NCBI GenBank assembly: GCA_021769135.1
Contig: JAETTM010000031.1
Location: 1 to 51,309, forward strand
DNA length: 51,309 bases
Direction: 5' to 3'
DNA from: Lachnospiraceae bacterium
Lineage (GTDB): Bacteria > Bacillota > Clostridia > Lachnospirales > Lachnospiraceae
A model generated the notes under the pieces. It worked only from the letters and a program-made list of their open reading frames with translations. It ran no database searches and was not told the DNA's origin. The translations under genes and the position numbers were made by a program. Numbering within the stretch: the first letter of the stretch is position 1; every line of letters starts with the position of its first letter. This document shows, piece after piece, positions 31,748 to 40,987 of the stretch.

Positions 31748-33017
31748 AACAAAAGAAGTCATAAACGTATGTGCCCTGGGGGCGGTAGGGGATGGGAAAA
31801 AAGATGATACAATCCCTATGCAAAAGGCGATAGATATGGCGGCAGAAAGAAAGTGTACCTTGTATGTTCCAGAAGGAATCTATCTTATTGGAACTATATA
31901 TCTAAAAAGCAATTTGAAATTATTTTTAGATGAACAGGCGGTTTTGCTGGGAAGCCCGGATATCAGCCAATATGGAGAAAATACACATTTTAACCGATAC
32001 CGCAATGAACAATATATGGATAAATGTTTAATCTATGCGGAAGACTGCAAAAATATTAGTCTTTTTGGAGGAACTTATAATGGAAACGGTGAGGCCTTTT
32101 ATCGGGAAGGAAAACCGGATACGGTTCACCCTATGTTATTCAGGTTCCTGCGGACAAAAAATATACGAATGGAAAATATAAATATCCGTATGCCGGCAGG
32201 ATGGAGCACGGCTTTTATTGAATGTGAAAATATACATATTAGGGAAATGGATATTGTCAGCCGGCATTTTAACGGAGATGGGCTTGATTTTGACAGCTGC
32301 CGAAATGTTTTTGTATCAGAATGCCGGATGGATACGAGCGATGACTGCCTCTGTATCCAAAATTCGGTGGCTGACAGAAAAAGTTATCATATTATGGTGC
32401 GGAACTGCGTAATGAGCAGCCGGTGGGCAGCTGTCCGTATAGGGCTTCTTAACAGCGGGGATATAGAAGATGTGATGATTTCTGAATGCATCTTTCATGA
32501 TGTAGTTTGCAGCGGATTTAAGATACAGGCAACGGAAACGGGGGAGATACGCAATATTATGATTAACAATATTTTGATGAAAAATGTTGCAAGGCCACTG
32601 TTTATTACATCAAATTACTATAGGATGGGCGTGCTTCCGGATGGCCAAAAAGATGGTGAAAAGAGTATAGATGGCATTTTTGTAAGTAATGTAAGGATAG
32701 AAAACGGGGAAAGAAAAGCCGGAGAAAAGATGGATGGTATTTTCTTGCTTGGTATTCCTGAAAGGAAAATAAAGCATATATGTTTACATGGCATATCCTA
32801 TCATTTGCCCGGAGGGAATAATTGTGAAAGAACCGGGGAAGTGCCAGAGTTAACAAATTATAGGCCGGAATATTATGTGATTAACACGAGCCCTGCCGCC
32901 GCCTTGTATGCCAGACATATAGAATGGCTGGAGTTAAAAGATTTCAGTTATAGGCTGGACAAAGAGGATGTAAGGGAAGAAGTCATTTTGGACGATGTTT
33001 CCACATTATTCAGATGA
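31734..33017 (+). CDS. GH28-family glycosidase, second copy
   Basis: 427 residues, starting 14 bases before the end of the first GH28 gene, preceded by GGAG. It begins INVCALGAVGDGKKDDTIPM, the usual GH28 start. Catalytic region: HFNGDGLDFDSCRNV (NGDG), MDTSDDCLCIQ (Asp pair), SSRWAAVRIG, CSGFKIQA. Clearly related to the first copy but diverged throughout, so an old duplication or two specificities. No signal peptide. It ends one base from the convergent response-regulator gene, with no terminator between. Confidence 0.87.
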   Translation: MKQYETKEVINVCALGAVGDGKKDDTIPMQKAIDMAAERKCTLYVPEGIYLIGTIYLKSNLKLFLDEQAVLLGSPDISQYGENTHFNRYRNEQYMDKCLIYAEDCKNISLFGGTYNGNGEAFYREGKPDTVHPMLFRFLRTKNIRMENINIRMPAGWSTAFIECENIHIREMDIVSRHFNGDGLDFDSCRNVFVSECRMDTSDDCLCIQNSVADRKSYHIMVRNCVMSSRWAAVRIGLLNSGDIEDVMISECIFHDVVCSGFKIQATETGEIRNIMINNILMKNVARPLFITSNYYRMGVLPDGQKDGEKSIDGIFVSNVRIENGERKAGEKMDGIFLLGIPERKIKHICLHGISYHLPGGNNCERTGEVPELTNYRPEYYVINTSPAAALYARHIEWLELKDFSYRLDKEDVREEVILDDVSTLFR

Positions 33018-33018
33018 A

Positions 33019-34650
33019 TTACCTCCCCTCCCCCAAAAATTCCTGCCGGTATTTGCTGGGCTGCATGCCGGTGAGGCGGATAAAGCTGCGGCTGAAATAG
33101 CTTTGGTTGGGAATGCCTACCTGTTCGGCAATTTCACCGATAGGAAGGGATGTGGTAGCGAGCAGCAGCATGGCCCGTTTCAGCCTGGCCTGCACTAAAA
33201 AATCGGAAAAGTTCATATGGACTTCCTTTTTAAAAACCTGGGATAAATAGGTGGGATTACAATATATTTCCCTGGCGATTAGCTGCAGCGTAATTTCCTC
33301 ATTCAAATGCTTATGGATATATTGAATTGCCTGTTTGACGATGGGATGGCATGGATATAGCCCCCGTTCAATCAGCTGCGTAAGCGAGGATTCGTATTCA
33401 TGGTAATTTTCCAGCAGGGCAGACAGCTTTTTGTGTTTGAAAAGGCTTTTCCTGATAGATTCGTTTTGGGCAGATGATTCTTGGAATTTGGGAAATGGAC
33501 TGCTGGAAAAAATATCATGGGATGCCTCTACGCTTGCCGCTTTTTCTTCTAAAATGGAGCAGCTTAAAGCAAGCAGCTCTTTCACATCATCAGGAAAGTA
33601 CATATGGAGCGGGAGCGATGCGCAGACTTCGTGAATGATGTCAGCCGCGGACGATAACTGGCCGCACTCCACAAACTGGATATACTTGGTGATAATAGGC
33701 ATAACGGAAAGCGGATTCCCTGGGAAGGCGGAAGCATCGCAAAGATAGATACCAGGCTTTTCATAAAACAAGTATGTTTGACTGTATTTCCGTATGGCTT
33801 CGTTATTTTGGAAAACATTTTCAAATCCGGTAAAGACAGGGCTGTAAAAAATACTATAACGGCCCTGATGGATAGCCGGGAGTTTTTTGCCAAATGATTG
33901 TATTTCCTGGCAAAGGCTGGAAGCCGCCTGGCCGGAAGCTGCCAAATTCCCGATAAAAATATAGTGGTTGGCGCTGGAGGACAGCCAATAACCGGATGGG
34001 ATTAGTTGTGGATGAAAGCGGGGCATTTCAGAAATGCCGGATTCAGGGGATTTTTCTGCAGGCTTATCATTTTCCATATAGACATGGACTAAAAAGAGCT
34101 TGTCTTCCCGTAAATCCATGGATAGCCGAGAGATTTCTTCTTTGATTTCCCGGGGATATTGAGGGGAAATCAGCAGATTCCAGCAAAGGTTACTCTGCAA
34201 TTCGACAAGATGTCTGGCAAACTGCTGTTTATACTGTTCGGATTCCAGTTGCAATTTCCTTTCTGAAAAAATATTTTCCGCAGCTTTTAAAGCTAACATT
34301 AATAAATGCTCGCATTCCAGTTCGGATTTCAGTAAATATTCGCTTGCTCCATAGGAAATTGCCTTTTGGGCATATTTGAAGTCATCGTAGGCGGATAATA
34401 TAATAATTTTGATTTTAGGATAACGTGCAATCAATTCTTTTGTCAATTCCAGGCCATCCATAACGGGCATGCGGATATCTGTGATTACCAGGTCAGGGGT
34501 TTGCTCTTCGCATAAATGGAGTGCTTTTTCTCCGTTGGAAGTGGCGCCGATAACGGTAAACCCATATTTTTCCCAATCAATGGTCAAACGCAGTCCTTCC
34601 CGGATTATTTGTTCGTCATCTACAATTAAAACTTTAATTTGTTGATTCAT
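33019..34650 (-). CDS. YesN-type response regulator with AraC DNA-binding domain
   Basis: 543 residues from ATG 34650 (MNQQIKVLIVDDEQIIREGL), with GAGG upstream. The receiver domain has the DD pair in VDDE, phospho-acceptor Asp in DLVITDIRMPVMDG, and the Lys in LLKSELE. A long middle region of unknown fold follows. The C-terminal two-helix AraC domain is clear: NEEITLQLIAREIYCNPTYL, SQVFKKEVHMNFSDFL, LPIGEIAEQVGIPNQSYFSR, GMQPSKYRQEF. It overlaps the kinase gene by 17 bases. Partners of this type control sugar importers and pectinases; the adjacent importer is the likely target. Confidence 0.92.
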   Translation of the reverse strand: MNQQIKVLIVDDEQIIREGLRLTIDWEKYGFTVIGATSNGEKALHLCEEQTPDLVITDIRMPVMDGLELTKELIARYPKIKIIILSAYDDFKYAQKAISYGASEYLLKSELECEHLLMLALKAAENIFSERKLQLESEQYKQQFARHLVELQSNLCWNLLISPQYPREIKEEISRLSMDLREDKLFLVHVYMENDKPAEKSPESGISEMPRFHPQLIPSGYWLSSSANHYIFIGNLAASGQAASSLCQEIQSFGKKLPAIHQGRYSIFYSPVFTGFENVFQNNEAIRKYSQTYLFYEKPGIYLCDASAFPGNPLSVMPIITKYIQFVECGQLSSAADIIHEVCASLPLHMYFPDDVKELLALSCSILEEKAASVEASHDIFSSSPFPKFQESSAQNESIRKSLFKHKKLSALLENYHEYESSLTQLIERGLYPCHPIVKQAIQYIHKHLNEEITLQLIAREIYCNPTYLSQVFKKEVHMNFSDFLVQARLKRAMLLLATTSLPIGEIAEQVGIPNQSYFSRSFIRLTGMQPSKYRQEFLGEGR

Positions 34651-35629
34651 AAGCGGTATCCTCATCTTTCCCGGTTAATAAAGGAAGTATCAGTACAATA
34701 GTAGTTCCTTGGCAGGGGCTGCTTTGGAACTGGACAGAATATGGGCTGCCATAATTGAGCCGGATTCGCTCCATAATATTTTTGATGCCAATTCCATTTA
34801 AGCCCCTTGTTTTCTGGGGCATCGTCAGGATTTCCTGTAATTTTTCCGGCGTTATGCCGCATCCGTTGTCCTGGATGGTAACATTTAAAATACGGTTAGG
34901 ATAATCGGCGGAAAAGACAACGGATATTTTTGTATTATGGCTGATTTCCTCGTATCCATGCCGCAGGCTGTTTTCAATCAGCGGTTGGATAAGGAAACGC
35001 ATAATATGGTATCTTTTCAGCGGCTCCGGAAGCGTGACCTCAAATTGAAATTCGGAATAACGGCGTTGTTGGATATAAATATAACTTTTCAAAATATTCA
35101 GTTCTTCTTCCAGCGGTATCGTCTTGTCCGAACGGGAAATTGTATTTTTCAGCACATCCACAAGGGCGGACAAGGAGGATATGGCCTGTTCGCTTCGGCC
35201 CAGGCGCAGCAGCATTTTAATGGAGCCGATGGTGTTATACATAAAATGAGGGTTAATCTGCGCCTGCAGGGCTTCGATTTCCAAATCCCTTTTTTGCTTT
35301 TCTTTTAACAGCATTTGCTGCTGGAGGACATGCAATTGCTGCATCATATCATAAAATTCTATGCCTAATCTGCTTATTTCATTATTGGCCTGGATCTGAG
35401 GGGGCAAAAGGTTTGTTTCACCGGCTTTTACTTTTTGGATATTCCTATCCAGCTGCCGGATAGGGTAAATAATACTTCGGTTTAGATAAATGCATACGCC
35501 GATGAGCCCGGCAGCCAAAAAACCAAGCCCCAGAACGATAATAAGGGACCAATGGTTCAAGTCGCTTAATATCGTCCGAATGGGAAGAAGATGGATAAGC
35601 GTCCAGCCGACAGCACCGATGGGAATGCG
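34634..35629 (-). pseudogene. YesM-type sensor histidine kinase, N-terminal ectodomain deleted
   Basis: The retained part holds the last membrane helix (HWSLIIVLGLGFLAAGLIGV), a HAMP domain, the His-kinase domain with phospho-acceptor His in INPHFMYNTIGSIKMLL, and the ATPase with IQDNGCGI and RGLNGIGIKNI. Upstream the frame stays open through RIPIGAVGWTLIHLLPIRTI, which is the end of an extracellular dCache sensor, and then meets a stop at 35642-35644. Full-length YesM proteins are about 570-600 residues; about 250-300 are lost, including the first helix. Only a TTG at 35558 could start a short form. The truncation coincides with that of the sulfatase. Confidence 0.8.
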
Positions 35630-36860
35630 TTTTACCGATTTTTATGCGGCTTCGCCGGTATGTTCCCCTTCGAGGGGAGGGATGCTGACGGGATGTTATC
35701 CGCCCAGAATCGGTTTTGGAACTTTCGATGGGGAATGGGTGCTGTTTCCGGGGCAGGGCGTTGGGCTGAACCCGGATGAAGTGACGATGGCGGATGTCTT
35801 ACGCGCAGCGGGATACCGGACAAAAATCATAGGGAAATGGCATTGCGGAGATCAGGAAGAGTTTCTGCCTCTGAATCATGGATTTGACGAATATTATGGG
35901 CTGCCTTACAGCAATGACATGGGGCGGCAGGTGACCAGGGAAAATAATCCTCCGCTGCCGTTAATGGACGGGAAAGAAGTAATAGAAGAACAGCCCGACC
36001 AGCGCTCCCTGACGGAAAGATATGTGGAGCAGGCCGTAAAGTTCATCCGGGCCAATGGGGAAGAGCCTTTCTTTTTGTATTTTGCCCATATGCATGTGCA
36101 TCTGCCCCTTTATACATCGGAAGAATTTGTGAAGCAATCCGGGAACGGGGATTATGGCGCCTGTGTGGCCTGCATTGATTGGGCGGCAAACTGCGTATTG
36201 GAGGAATTGCGCCGCAGGAATTTGGAAAAGGATACGCTGTTTCTTTTTACTTCCGATAATGGAGGCAGGGGAGACCATGGCGGCAGCAACAGGCCGTTAA
36301 AGGGGAAGAAAGGAACGACATGGGAAGGGGGGCAAAGGGTTCCGTGCATTGCTTATTGGCCGGGGCATATTCCGGCGCACAGCATTTGCGGCGGGGTAGC
36401 ATCGAACATAGATTTTATGCCGACCATTATGTCATTGTGCGGTATCCGTCAGCCGCTGCCTAATCCGATAGATGGAGTGGATTTGAGCGGCGCGCTGCTT
36501 CGCCGGGAAGAATCGCCCAGAAAGGAATTCTTTTATTATATAAAGGAAAATCTGGAGGCAGTGCGGGCGGGGGGTTGGAAGCTGCATGTAGCCAAGGACG
36601 GGCAGCCGGTACAATTGCTATATCATTTGTCGGAAGATGAAGGGGAGGAAAATAATCTGTATGGCGAATACCCGGAAATCGTGGAAAGGCTTTCGGAAAG
36701 GATAAAGAAATGCAGGGAAGATTTGGGGGATGCGGTAACCGGTACGAAAGGAGAAAATGTGCGTCCAATCGGAAGGGTAGAAAATCCCCGGCCGCTGACG
36801 GAATACTGCGAGGGGCATCCTTATATGGTGGCAATGTATGACAGGGACGAAATCGGCTGA
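35622..36860 (+). pseudogene. Sulfatase (S1 family), 5' truncated
   Basis: Family similarity begins abruptly at GMRFTDFYAASPVCSPSRGG (ATG 35625) and runs to the end: formylglycine motif CSPSR, GKWHCGDQEEFLPLNHGFDE, FFLYFAHMHVHLPLY, FTSDNGGRGDHGGSNRPLKG, KGTTWEGGQRVPCIAYWPG. Missing are the first 45-55 residues with the metal-binding Asp-Asp (FADDLG-type) motif. An open frame extends 45 codons further upstream but is the antisense of the kinase, not sulfatase. Without the metal site the enzyme should be inactive. The GH31 gene follows after 41 bases. Confidence 0.82.
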
Positions 36861-36901
36861 TGGAAAATGACGGCTATGGAAGATAAAGGAGAGGATGATA
36901 T

Positions 36902-38989
36902 ATGGCAAATGAAGTGGCAATACAGGGAAAAATAATTAATGACAAAAGGCCTGACAGTGAAAAAATTTGTTTTACACAAGAAGGAAACCGGCTGGTTTAC
37001 CGCTATGACGGGGAGGAATTGTGGGTAGAGCCCTGGGGAGAAAACAGCCTGCGTGTCCGGGGTTCCAAAATGGCAAAAATGCCCTTGGAAGACTGGGCTT
37101 TAAGCGAAAAAGTGAAGGAATGTGTGCCGGAAATACATATTTATGAGGACGGAAGGGCCGAAATCCGTAACGGAAAGCTGGCCGCCCGTTTTTCGGCAAC
37201 AGGAAAGCTTTCCTTTTATAATCAGGACGGGAAGCTGCTGTTGAATGAGTATGTAAGAAACCGGCGCGATATTAAGGTGGATTATTGTTCGACATTGGAA
37301 GTGGATGCCAGGGAATTTTGTCCAATCCTGGGCGGGGATTATCGGATTTTTATGCGTTTCGAGTCATTGGACGAGAAAGAGCATCTGTTCGGAATGGGGC
37401 AGTACCAGCAGCCGTATGTGGACTTGAAAGGAACGGATTTGGAGCTGGCGCACCGGAATTCCCAGGCAAGCGTTCCGTTCGTATTGTCCTCTTTGGGCTA
37501 TGGATTTCTTTGGAATAATCCGGCAGTGGGGCGGGTAACCTTTGGAAAAAATATAACCACATGGGAGGCTGTTTCCACAAAGCTATTGGATTATTGGGTA
37601 ACCGCAGGGGATACCCCGGCTGAGATTGAGGAAGCCTATGCCAATGTGGCCGGGAAAGTGCCCATGATGCCGGAGTATGGGATGGGCTTCTGGCAATGTA
37701 AACTGCGTTACCAGACCCAGGATGAACTGTTGGAGGTGGCAAGGGGCTATAAAAAAAGAGGGCTGCCCATTTCCGTTATTGTGGTTGACTTTTTCCACTG
37801 GCCTATGCAGGGGGAATGGAAATTCGACCCCGTCTATTGGCCGGATCCGGATGCTATGATTAAGGAACTGCAGCAAATGGGCATTGAACTGATGGTATCA
37901 ATTTGGCCTACGGTGGATTATCGGAGCGAAAATTTTGAAGAGATGAAACAGAAGGGATATCTAATCCGTACGGACCGGGGATTCCGGATTAGCATGGATT
38001 ATCAGGGGAATACCATCCATTATGATGCCACCAATCCGAAAGCAAGGGAATATGTCTGGGAAAAGGCGAAGAAAAATTATTATGAAAAGGGCATTCGGAT
38101 TTTTTGGCTGGATGAGGCGGAACCGGAATATACGGTGTATGATTTTGATAATTACCGGTATTATTTGGGGCCTAATGTGCAAATCGGGAATATCTATCCG
38201 GTCATGTACGCCAAAACTTTCTTCGACGGGATGAAAGGGGAAGGACAGGAAAATATTGTAAACCTGCTGCGGTGCGCATGGGCAGGGAGCCAGAAATACG
38301 GCGCGTTGGTATGGAGCGGCGATATCCATTCCGACTTTAAGACTTTACGAAACCAATATGCGGCGGGTTTAAATATGGGAATCGCGGGGATACCATGGTG
38401 GACAACGGATATCGGAGGATTTCATGGAGGATGGGTGGATGATTTGAAATTCCATGAATTGCTGATAAGATGGTTTGAATACGGAACATTTTGTCCGGTT
38501 ATGAGGCTGCACGGAGACAGGGAACCCCATAAACCCCAATACGGTACAACGGGAGGGGCTGCGTGTCTGTCCGGGGCGGATAATGAAGTATGGTCTTACG
38601 GGCCGGAGGTGGAGAAAATTTGTACAAAGTATTTGCTTATAAGGGAACGTATGAAGCCATATATTGCCGGATTAATGAAGGAAGCCCATGGAAAAGGAAC
38701 GCCGGTTATGCGGACGCTGTTTTATGAATTCCCGGAGGATGAAATGTGCTGGAGCGATTTTGAAGAATACATGTTTGGGCCGGATATTCTTGTGGCACCG
38801 GTTATGTATGAGGGGATGAGGGAGAGGGAGGTTTATCTTCCTGATTTGCCGGGGGAAGAACAATGGACCAATGCCTGGACCGGAGAAAAATATCGGGGAG
38901 GGGAGAGGGTGAAAGTGCCAGCCCCTATAGATGAAATCCCGCTATTTATCAGGAATGGAGCGGCGCATACAAAATTTCTTGACTTTTGA
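36902..38989 (+). CDS. GH31 glycosidase, probable alpha-xylosidase
   Basis: 695 residues, cytoplasmic, with AAAGGAGAGG before ATG 36902. An N-terminal beta domain is followed by the barrel: GFWQCKLRYQTQDELLEVAR, VIVVDFFHWPMQGEWKFDP, the nucleophile region FWLDEAEPEY with Asp404, LLRCAWAGSQKYGALVWSGD (acid/base Asp) and WWTTDIGGF. The YicI-like FWQCKLRYQ and LDEAEPE patterns favour alpha-xylosidase over alpha-glucosidase, but this is not decisive. With GH29 and GH28 it would remove alpha-xylose or a similar side group from an imported oligosaccharide. Confidence 0.9.
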   Translation: MANEVAIQGKIINDKRPDSEKICFTQEGNRLVYRYDGEELWVEPWGENSLRVRGSKMAKMPLEDWALSEKVKECVPEIHIYEDGRAEIRNGKLAARFSATGKLSFYNQDGKLLLNEYVRNRRDIKVDYCSTLEVDAREFCPILGGDYRIFMRFESLDEKEHLFGMGQYQQPYVDLKGTDLELAHRNSQASVPFVLSSLGYGFLWNNPAVGRVTFGKNITTWEAVSTKLLDYWVTAGDTPAEIEEAYANVAGKVPMMPEYGMGFWQCKLRYQTQDELLEVARGYKKRGLPISVIVVDFFHWPMQGEWKFDPVYWPDPDAMIKELQQMGIELMVSIWPTVDYRSENFEEMKQKGYLIRTDRGFRISMDYQGNTIHYDATNPKAREYVWEKAKKNYYEKGIRIFWLDEAEPEYTVYDFDNYRYYLGPNVQIGNIYPVMYAKTFFDGMKGEGQENIVNLLRCAWAGSQKYGALVWSGDIHSDFKTLRNQYAAGLNMGIAGIPWWTTDIGGFHGGWVDDLKFHELLIRWFEYGTFCPVMRLHGDREPHKPQYGTTGGAACLSGADNEVWSYGPEVEKICTKYLLIRERMKPYIAGLMKEAHGKGTPVMRTLFYEFPEDEMCWSDFEEYMFGPDILVAPVMYEGMREREVYLPDLPGEEQWTNAWTGEKYRGGERVKVPAPIDEIPLFIRNGAAHTKFLDF

Positions 38990-39039
38990 AAGTTGATTTT
39001 GATATAATCATTAATGCAAAAAATGAATACAGTCATTCA

Positions 39040-39109
39040 ACGACACATGTAGGGCTTTAGCCCGTAAATCTGATTACGGTACAGAAAGCGATTGCATGTG
39101 TCGTTTTTG
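39040..39109 (+). terminator. Terminator with a branched loop after the GH31 gene
   Basis: ACGACACATG (39040-39049) pairs perfectly with CATGTGTCGT (39095-39104), then TTTTT. The 45-base loop itself contains two hairpins, GGGCTTTAGCCC and CGTAA/TTACG, making a three-way junction. It works as a terminator for the GH31 transcript; the elaborate loop is unusual. Confidence 0.7.
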
Positions 39110-39125
39110 TCTGCAAAAAACAGGT

Positions 39126-39147
39126 ACCCGTTAGATAACCCGTTAGA
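39126..39147 (+). promoter_or_regulatory. Tandem 10-bp direct repeat upstream of the thioesterase promoter
   Basis: ACCCGTTAGA occurs at 39126-39135 and again at 39138-39147, 12 bases apart and 17 bases before the -35. Possible regulator site; the binding protein is unknown. Confidence 0.35.
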
Positions 39148-39163
39148 AACAAGTGAAAAATAA

Positions 39164-39193
39164 TTGCAGTTGCCCATCCACATGTGTTATAAT
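39164..39193 (+). promoter_or_regulatory. Promoter for the acyl-ACP thioesterase
   Basis: TTGCAG (39164-39169), 18 bases, TATAAT (39188-39193). Confidence 0.6.
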
Positions 39194-39239
39194 CAATTTT
39201 TAGGCAAACATATTATTTTAGGAAAGAAGTGATTGTGGG

Positions 39240-39959
39240 ATGTACCAATTCAACAGCCGTATCCGTTACAGCGAAGTGGACAGCAGCGGCAGCTTATCCT
39301 TGGAATCGCTGTTGGATTATTTCCAGGATTGTTCCACTTTCCATTCGGAAGACCTTGGAGTGGGCGTGGAGTATTTGCGGAAACGGCATATGGCCTGGGT
39401 GATGAGCGCATGGCAGATTGTGGCGGAACGTTATCCCTGTCTTGGAGAAAGGGTTGTAATCGGCACAGCCCCCTATGAATTCAAGGGGTTTTTCGGATAT
39501 CGCAATTTCCTTATGGAAACGGAAGGCGGGGAAAGGCTGGCATGTGCCAATACGCTTTGGACACTGATGGATATGGAGAATATGCGCCCGGCGAAACCTA
39601 CGGCAAAAATGTTGGAGGCATATGAATTGGAGGAGAAGCTTCCGATGGACTATGCGCCAAGGAAGATTGCCCTTCCCGGGGAAGGCGGCGTCCGGACGGG
39701 GACCATAGAGATAAGGCCCCATCATCTGGATACGAATCAGCATGTGAACAACGGCCAATATATCCGCATCGCAATGGAAAGCCTTCCGTCCGATTTGCAG
39801 GGGAGTGCCGTTCGCCAGATGCGGGCGGAATATAAAAAACAGGCATACATTGGAGATAAAATTTATCCCACAATTTACCGCGAAGGGGAGGGGATGGTGG
39901 TAGTTTCTTTGAACAATCAAGAGGGGCAGCCATATTGCGTTGTGGAACTCAAGCATTAG
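39240..39959 (+). CDS. Acyl-[acyl carrier protein] thioesterase
   Basis: 239 residues with two hot-dog domains, the PF01643 layout. First: YQFNSRIRYSEVDSSGSLSL, LLDYFQDCSTFHSEDLGVGV, AWVMSAWQIVAERYP. Second: IRPHHLDTNQHVNNGQYIRI, which holds the Asn/His catalytic region. Releases free fatty acids from acyl-ACP; in gut Clostridia this may tune membrane lipid or export fatty acids. It has its own promoter and a tandem repeat upstream. GAAAGAAGTG is the weak ribosome site. Confidence 0.9.
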   Translation: MYQFNSRIRYSEVDSSGSLSLESLLDYFQDCSTFHSEDLGVGVEYLRKRHMAWVMSAWQIVAERYPCLGERVVIGTAPYEFKGFFGYRNFLMETEGGERLACANTLWTLMDMENMRPAKPTAKMLEAYELEEKLPMDYAPRKIALPGEGGVRTGTIEIRPHHLDTNQHVNNGQYIRIAMESLPSDLQGSAVRQMRAEYKKQAYIGDKIYPTIYREGEGMVVVSLNNQEGQPYCVVELKH

Positions 39960-40075
39960 ATTGGCCCGGGATTGTGTACTTTGCAGGAAAAAATATTAAA
40001 AACGCACAGGTCTATAACCCGCCGCTTGGTTCGTTGCCCGCGGGAGTAAAATGCAGCGCAGAAATGAGGGAGATT

Positions 40076-40912
40076 ATGATTAAATTAGGTGAAAAACAGA
40101 AGATGACAGTGGTAAAAAGCGTGGATTTTGGGGTGTATGTTGCTCCGGAAGGGGCAGAAAAGGAGGAAAGGGTGCTTCTTCCCAAAAAGCAGGTGCCGGA
40201 AGGAACGGGAATCGGCGATGAATTGGAAGTGTTTATTTACAGGGATTCCAACGACCGGCTTATTGCGACTACCCATGACGTGAAGCTTACCTTAGGGGAA
40301 GTGGCGCTTCTGCGCGTATCCCAGGTGGGAAAGATAGGCGCTTTCTTGGACTGGGGACTGGAAAAGGATTTGTTCCTGCCTTTCAGGGAGCAGACAAAAC
40401 CGGTGAACGCGGGAGATGAGTGCCTGGTGGCCCTTTATATTGACAAAAGCGACCGGCTGTGCGCTACCATGAAGGTGTACACTTATCTGCATACGGACAG
40501 CGGCTATAAAAAGGATGACAGGGTGGAAGGCCGCATATACGAAATCAGTAAGAATTTCGGAGCATTTGTAGCTGTGGAGGATAAGTTTTCCGGGTTAATC
40601 CCCGCTAAAGAGATTTACGGCGATTTGCAGGTAGGCGATTTGGTTTCCGCCAGGGTTACAGGGGTCAAGGAAGACGGGAAGCTGGACTTGAGCATCCGGG
40701 AGAAAGCGTATTTGCAGATAGGGAAGGACGCGGCTAGGATTTTGGATGTTTTGAACGAATATGACGGCGTGCTGCCATTCAATGACAAAGCCTCGCCGGA
40801 AACGATTAAGCGGGAGATGCAGATGAGCAAAAATGAGTTTAAACGCGCTGTAGGACATTTGCTGAAAACCGGGAAAATCACCATAACGGAAAAAAGTATT
40901 CGTTTGAATTAG
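40076..40912 (+). CDS. cvfB: S1-domain RNA-binding protein, CvfB family
   Basis: I place the start at ATG 40076 (MIKLGEKQKMTVVKSVDFGV) with GAGGGAG four bases before; 278 residues. The earlier in-frame ATG at 39935 overlaps the thioesterase and has no similarity. Tandem S1-like OB folds are visible: VKSVDFGVYVAPEG, LRVSQVGKIGAFLDWGLEKD, VEGRIYEISKNFGAFVAVED, then a C-terminal winged-helix with FNDKASPETIKREMQMSKNE, GHLLKTGKITI. CvfB relatives affect virulence regulation in Staphylococcus; the role here is unknown. Confidence 0.9.
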   Translation: MIKLGEKQKMTVVKSVDFGVYVAPEGAEKEERVLLPKKQVPEGTGIGDELEVFIYRDSNDRLIATTHDVKLTLGEVALLRVSQVGKIGAFLDWGLEKDLFLPFREQTKPVNAGDECLVALYIDKSDRLCATMKVYTYLHTDSGYKKDDRVEGRIYEISKNFGAFVAVEDKFSGLIPAKEIYGDLQVGDLVSARVTGVKEDGKLDLSIREKAYLQIGKDAARILDVLNEYDGVLPFNDKASPETIKREMQMSKNEFKRAVGHLLKTGKITITEKSIRLN

Positions 40913-40935
40913 GCGGACGGCTTTGAAAAATATTG

Positions 40936-40963
40936 TTGCATTCGTTTAAGGATGTAGTATAAT
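40936..40963 (+). promoter_or_regulatory. Promoter before the 80-residue hypothetical gene
   Basis: TTGCAT (40936-40941), 16 bases, TATAAT (40958-40963), 24 bases before the ATG. Confidence 0.55.
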
Positions 40964-40987
40964 CAATGAAGAAAGGAGTGATATATT

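Noticed and set aside
35490-35624. Upstream part of the open frame leading into the sulfatase
   Set aside because: These 45 codons are antisense to well-conserved kinase sequence and resemble no sulfatase start, so they are not counted as part of the gene.
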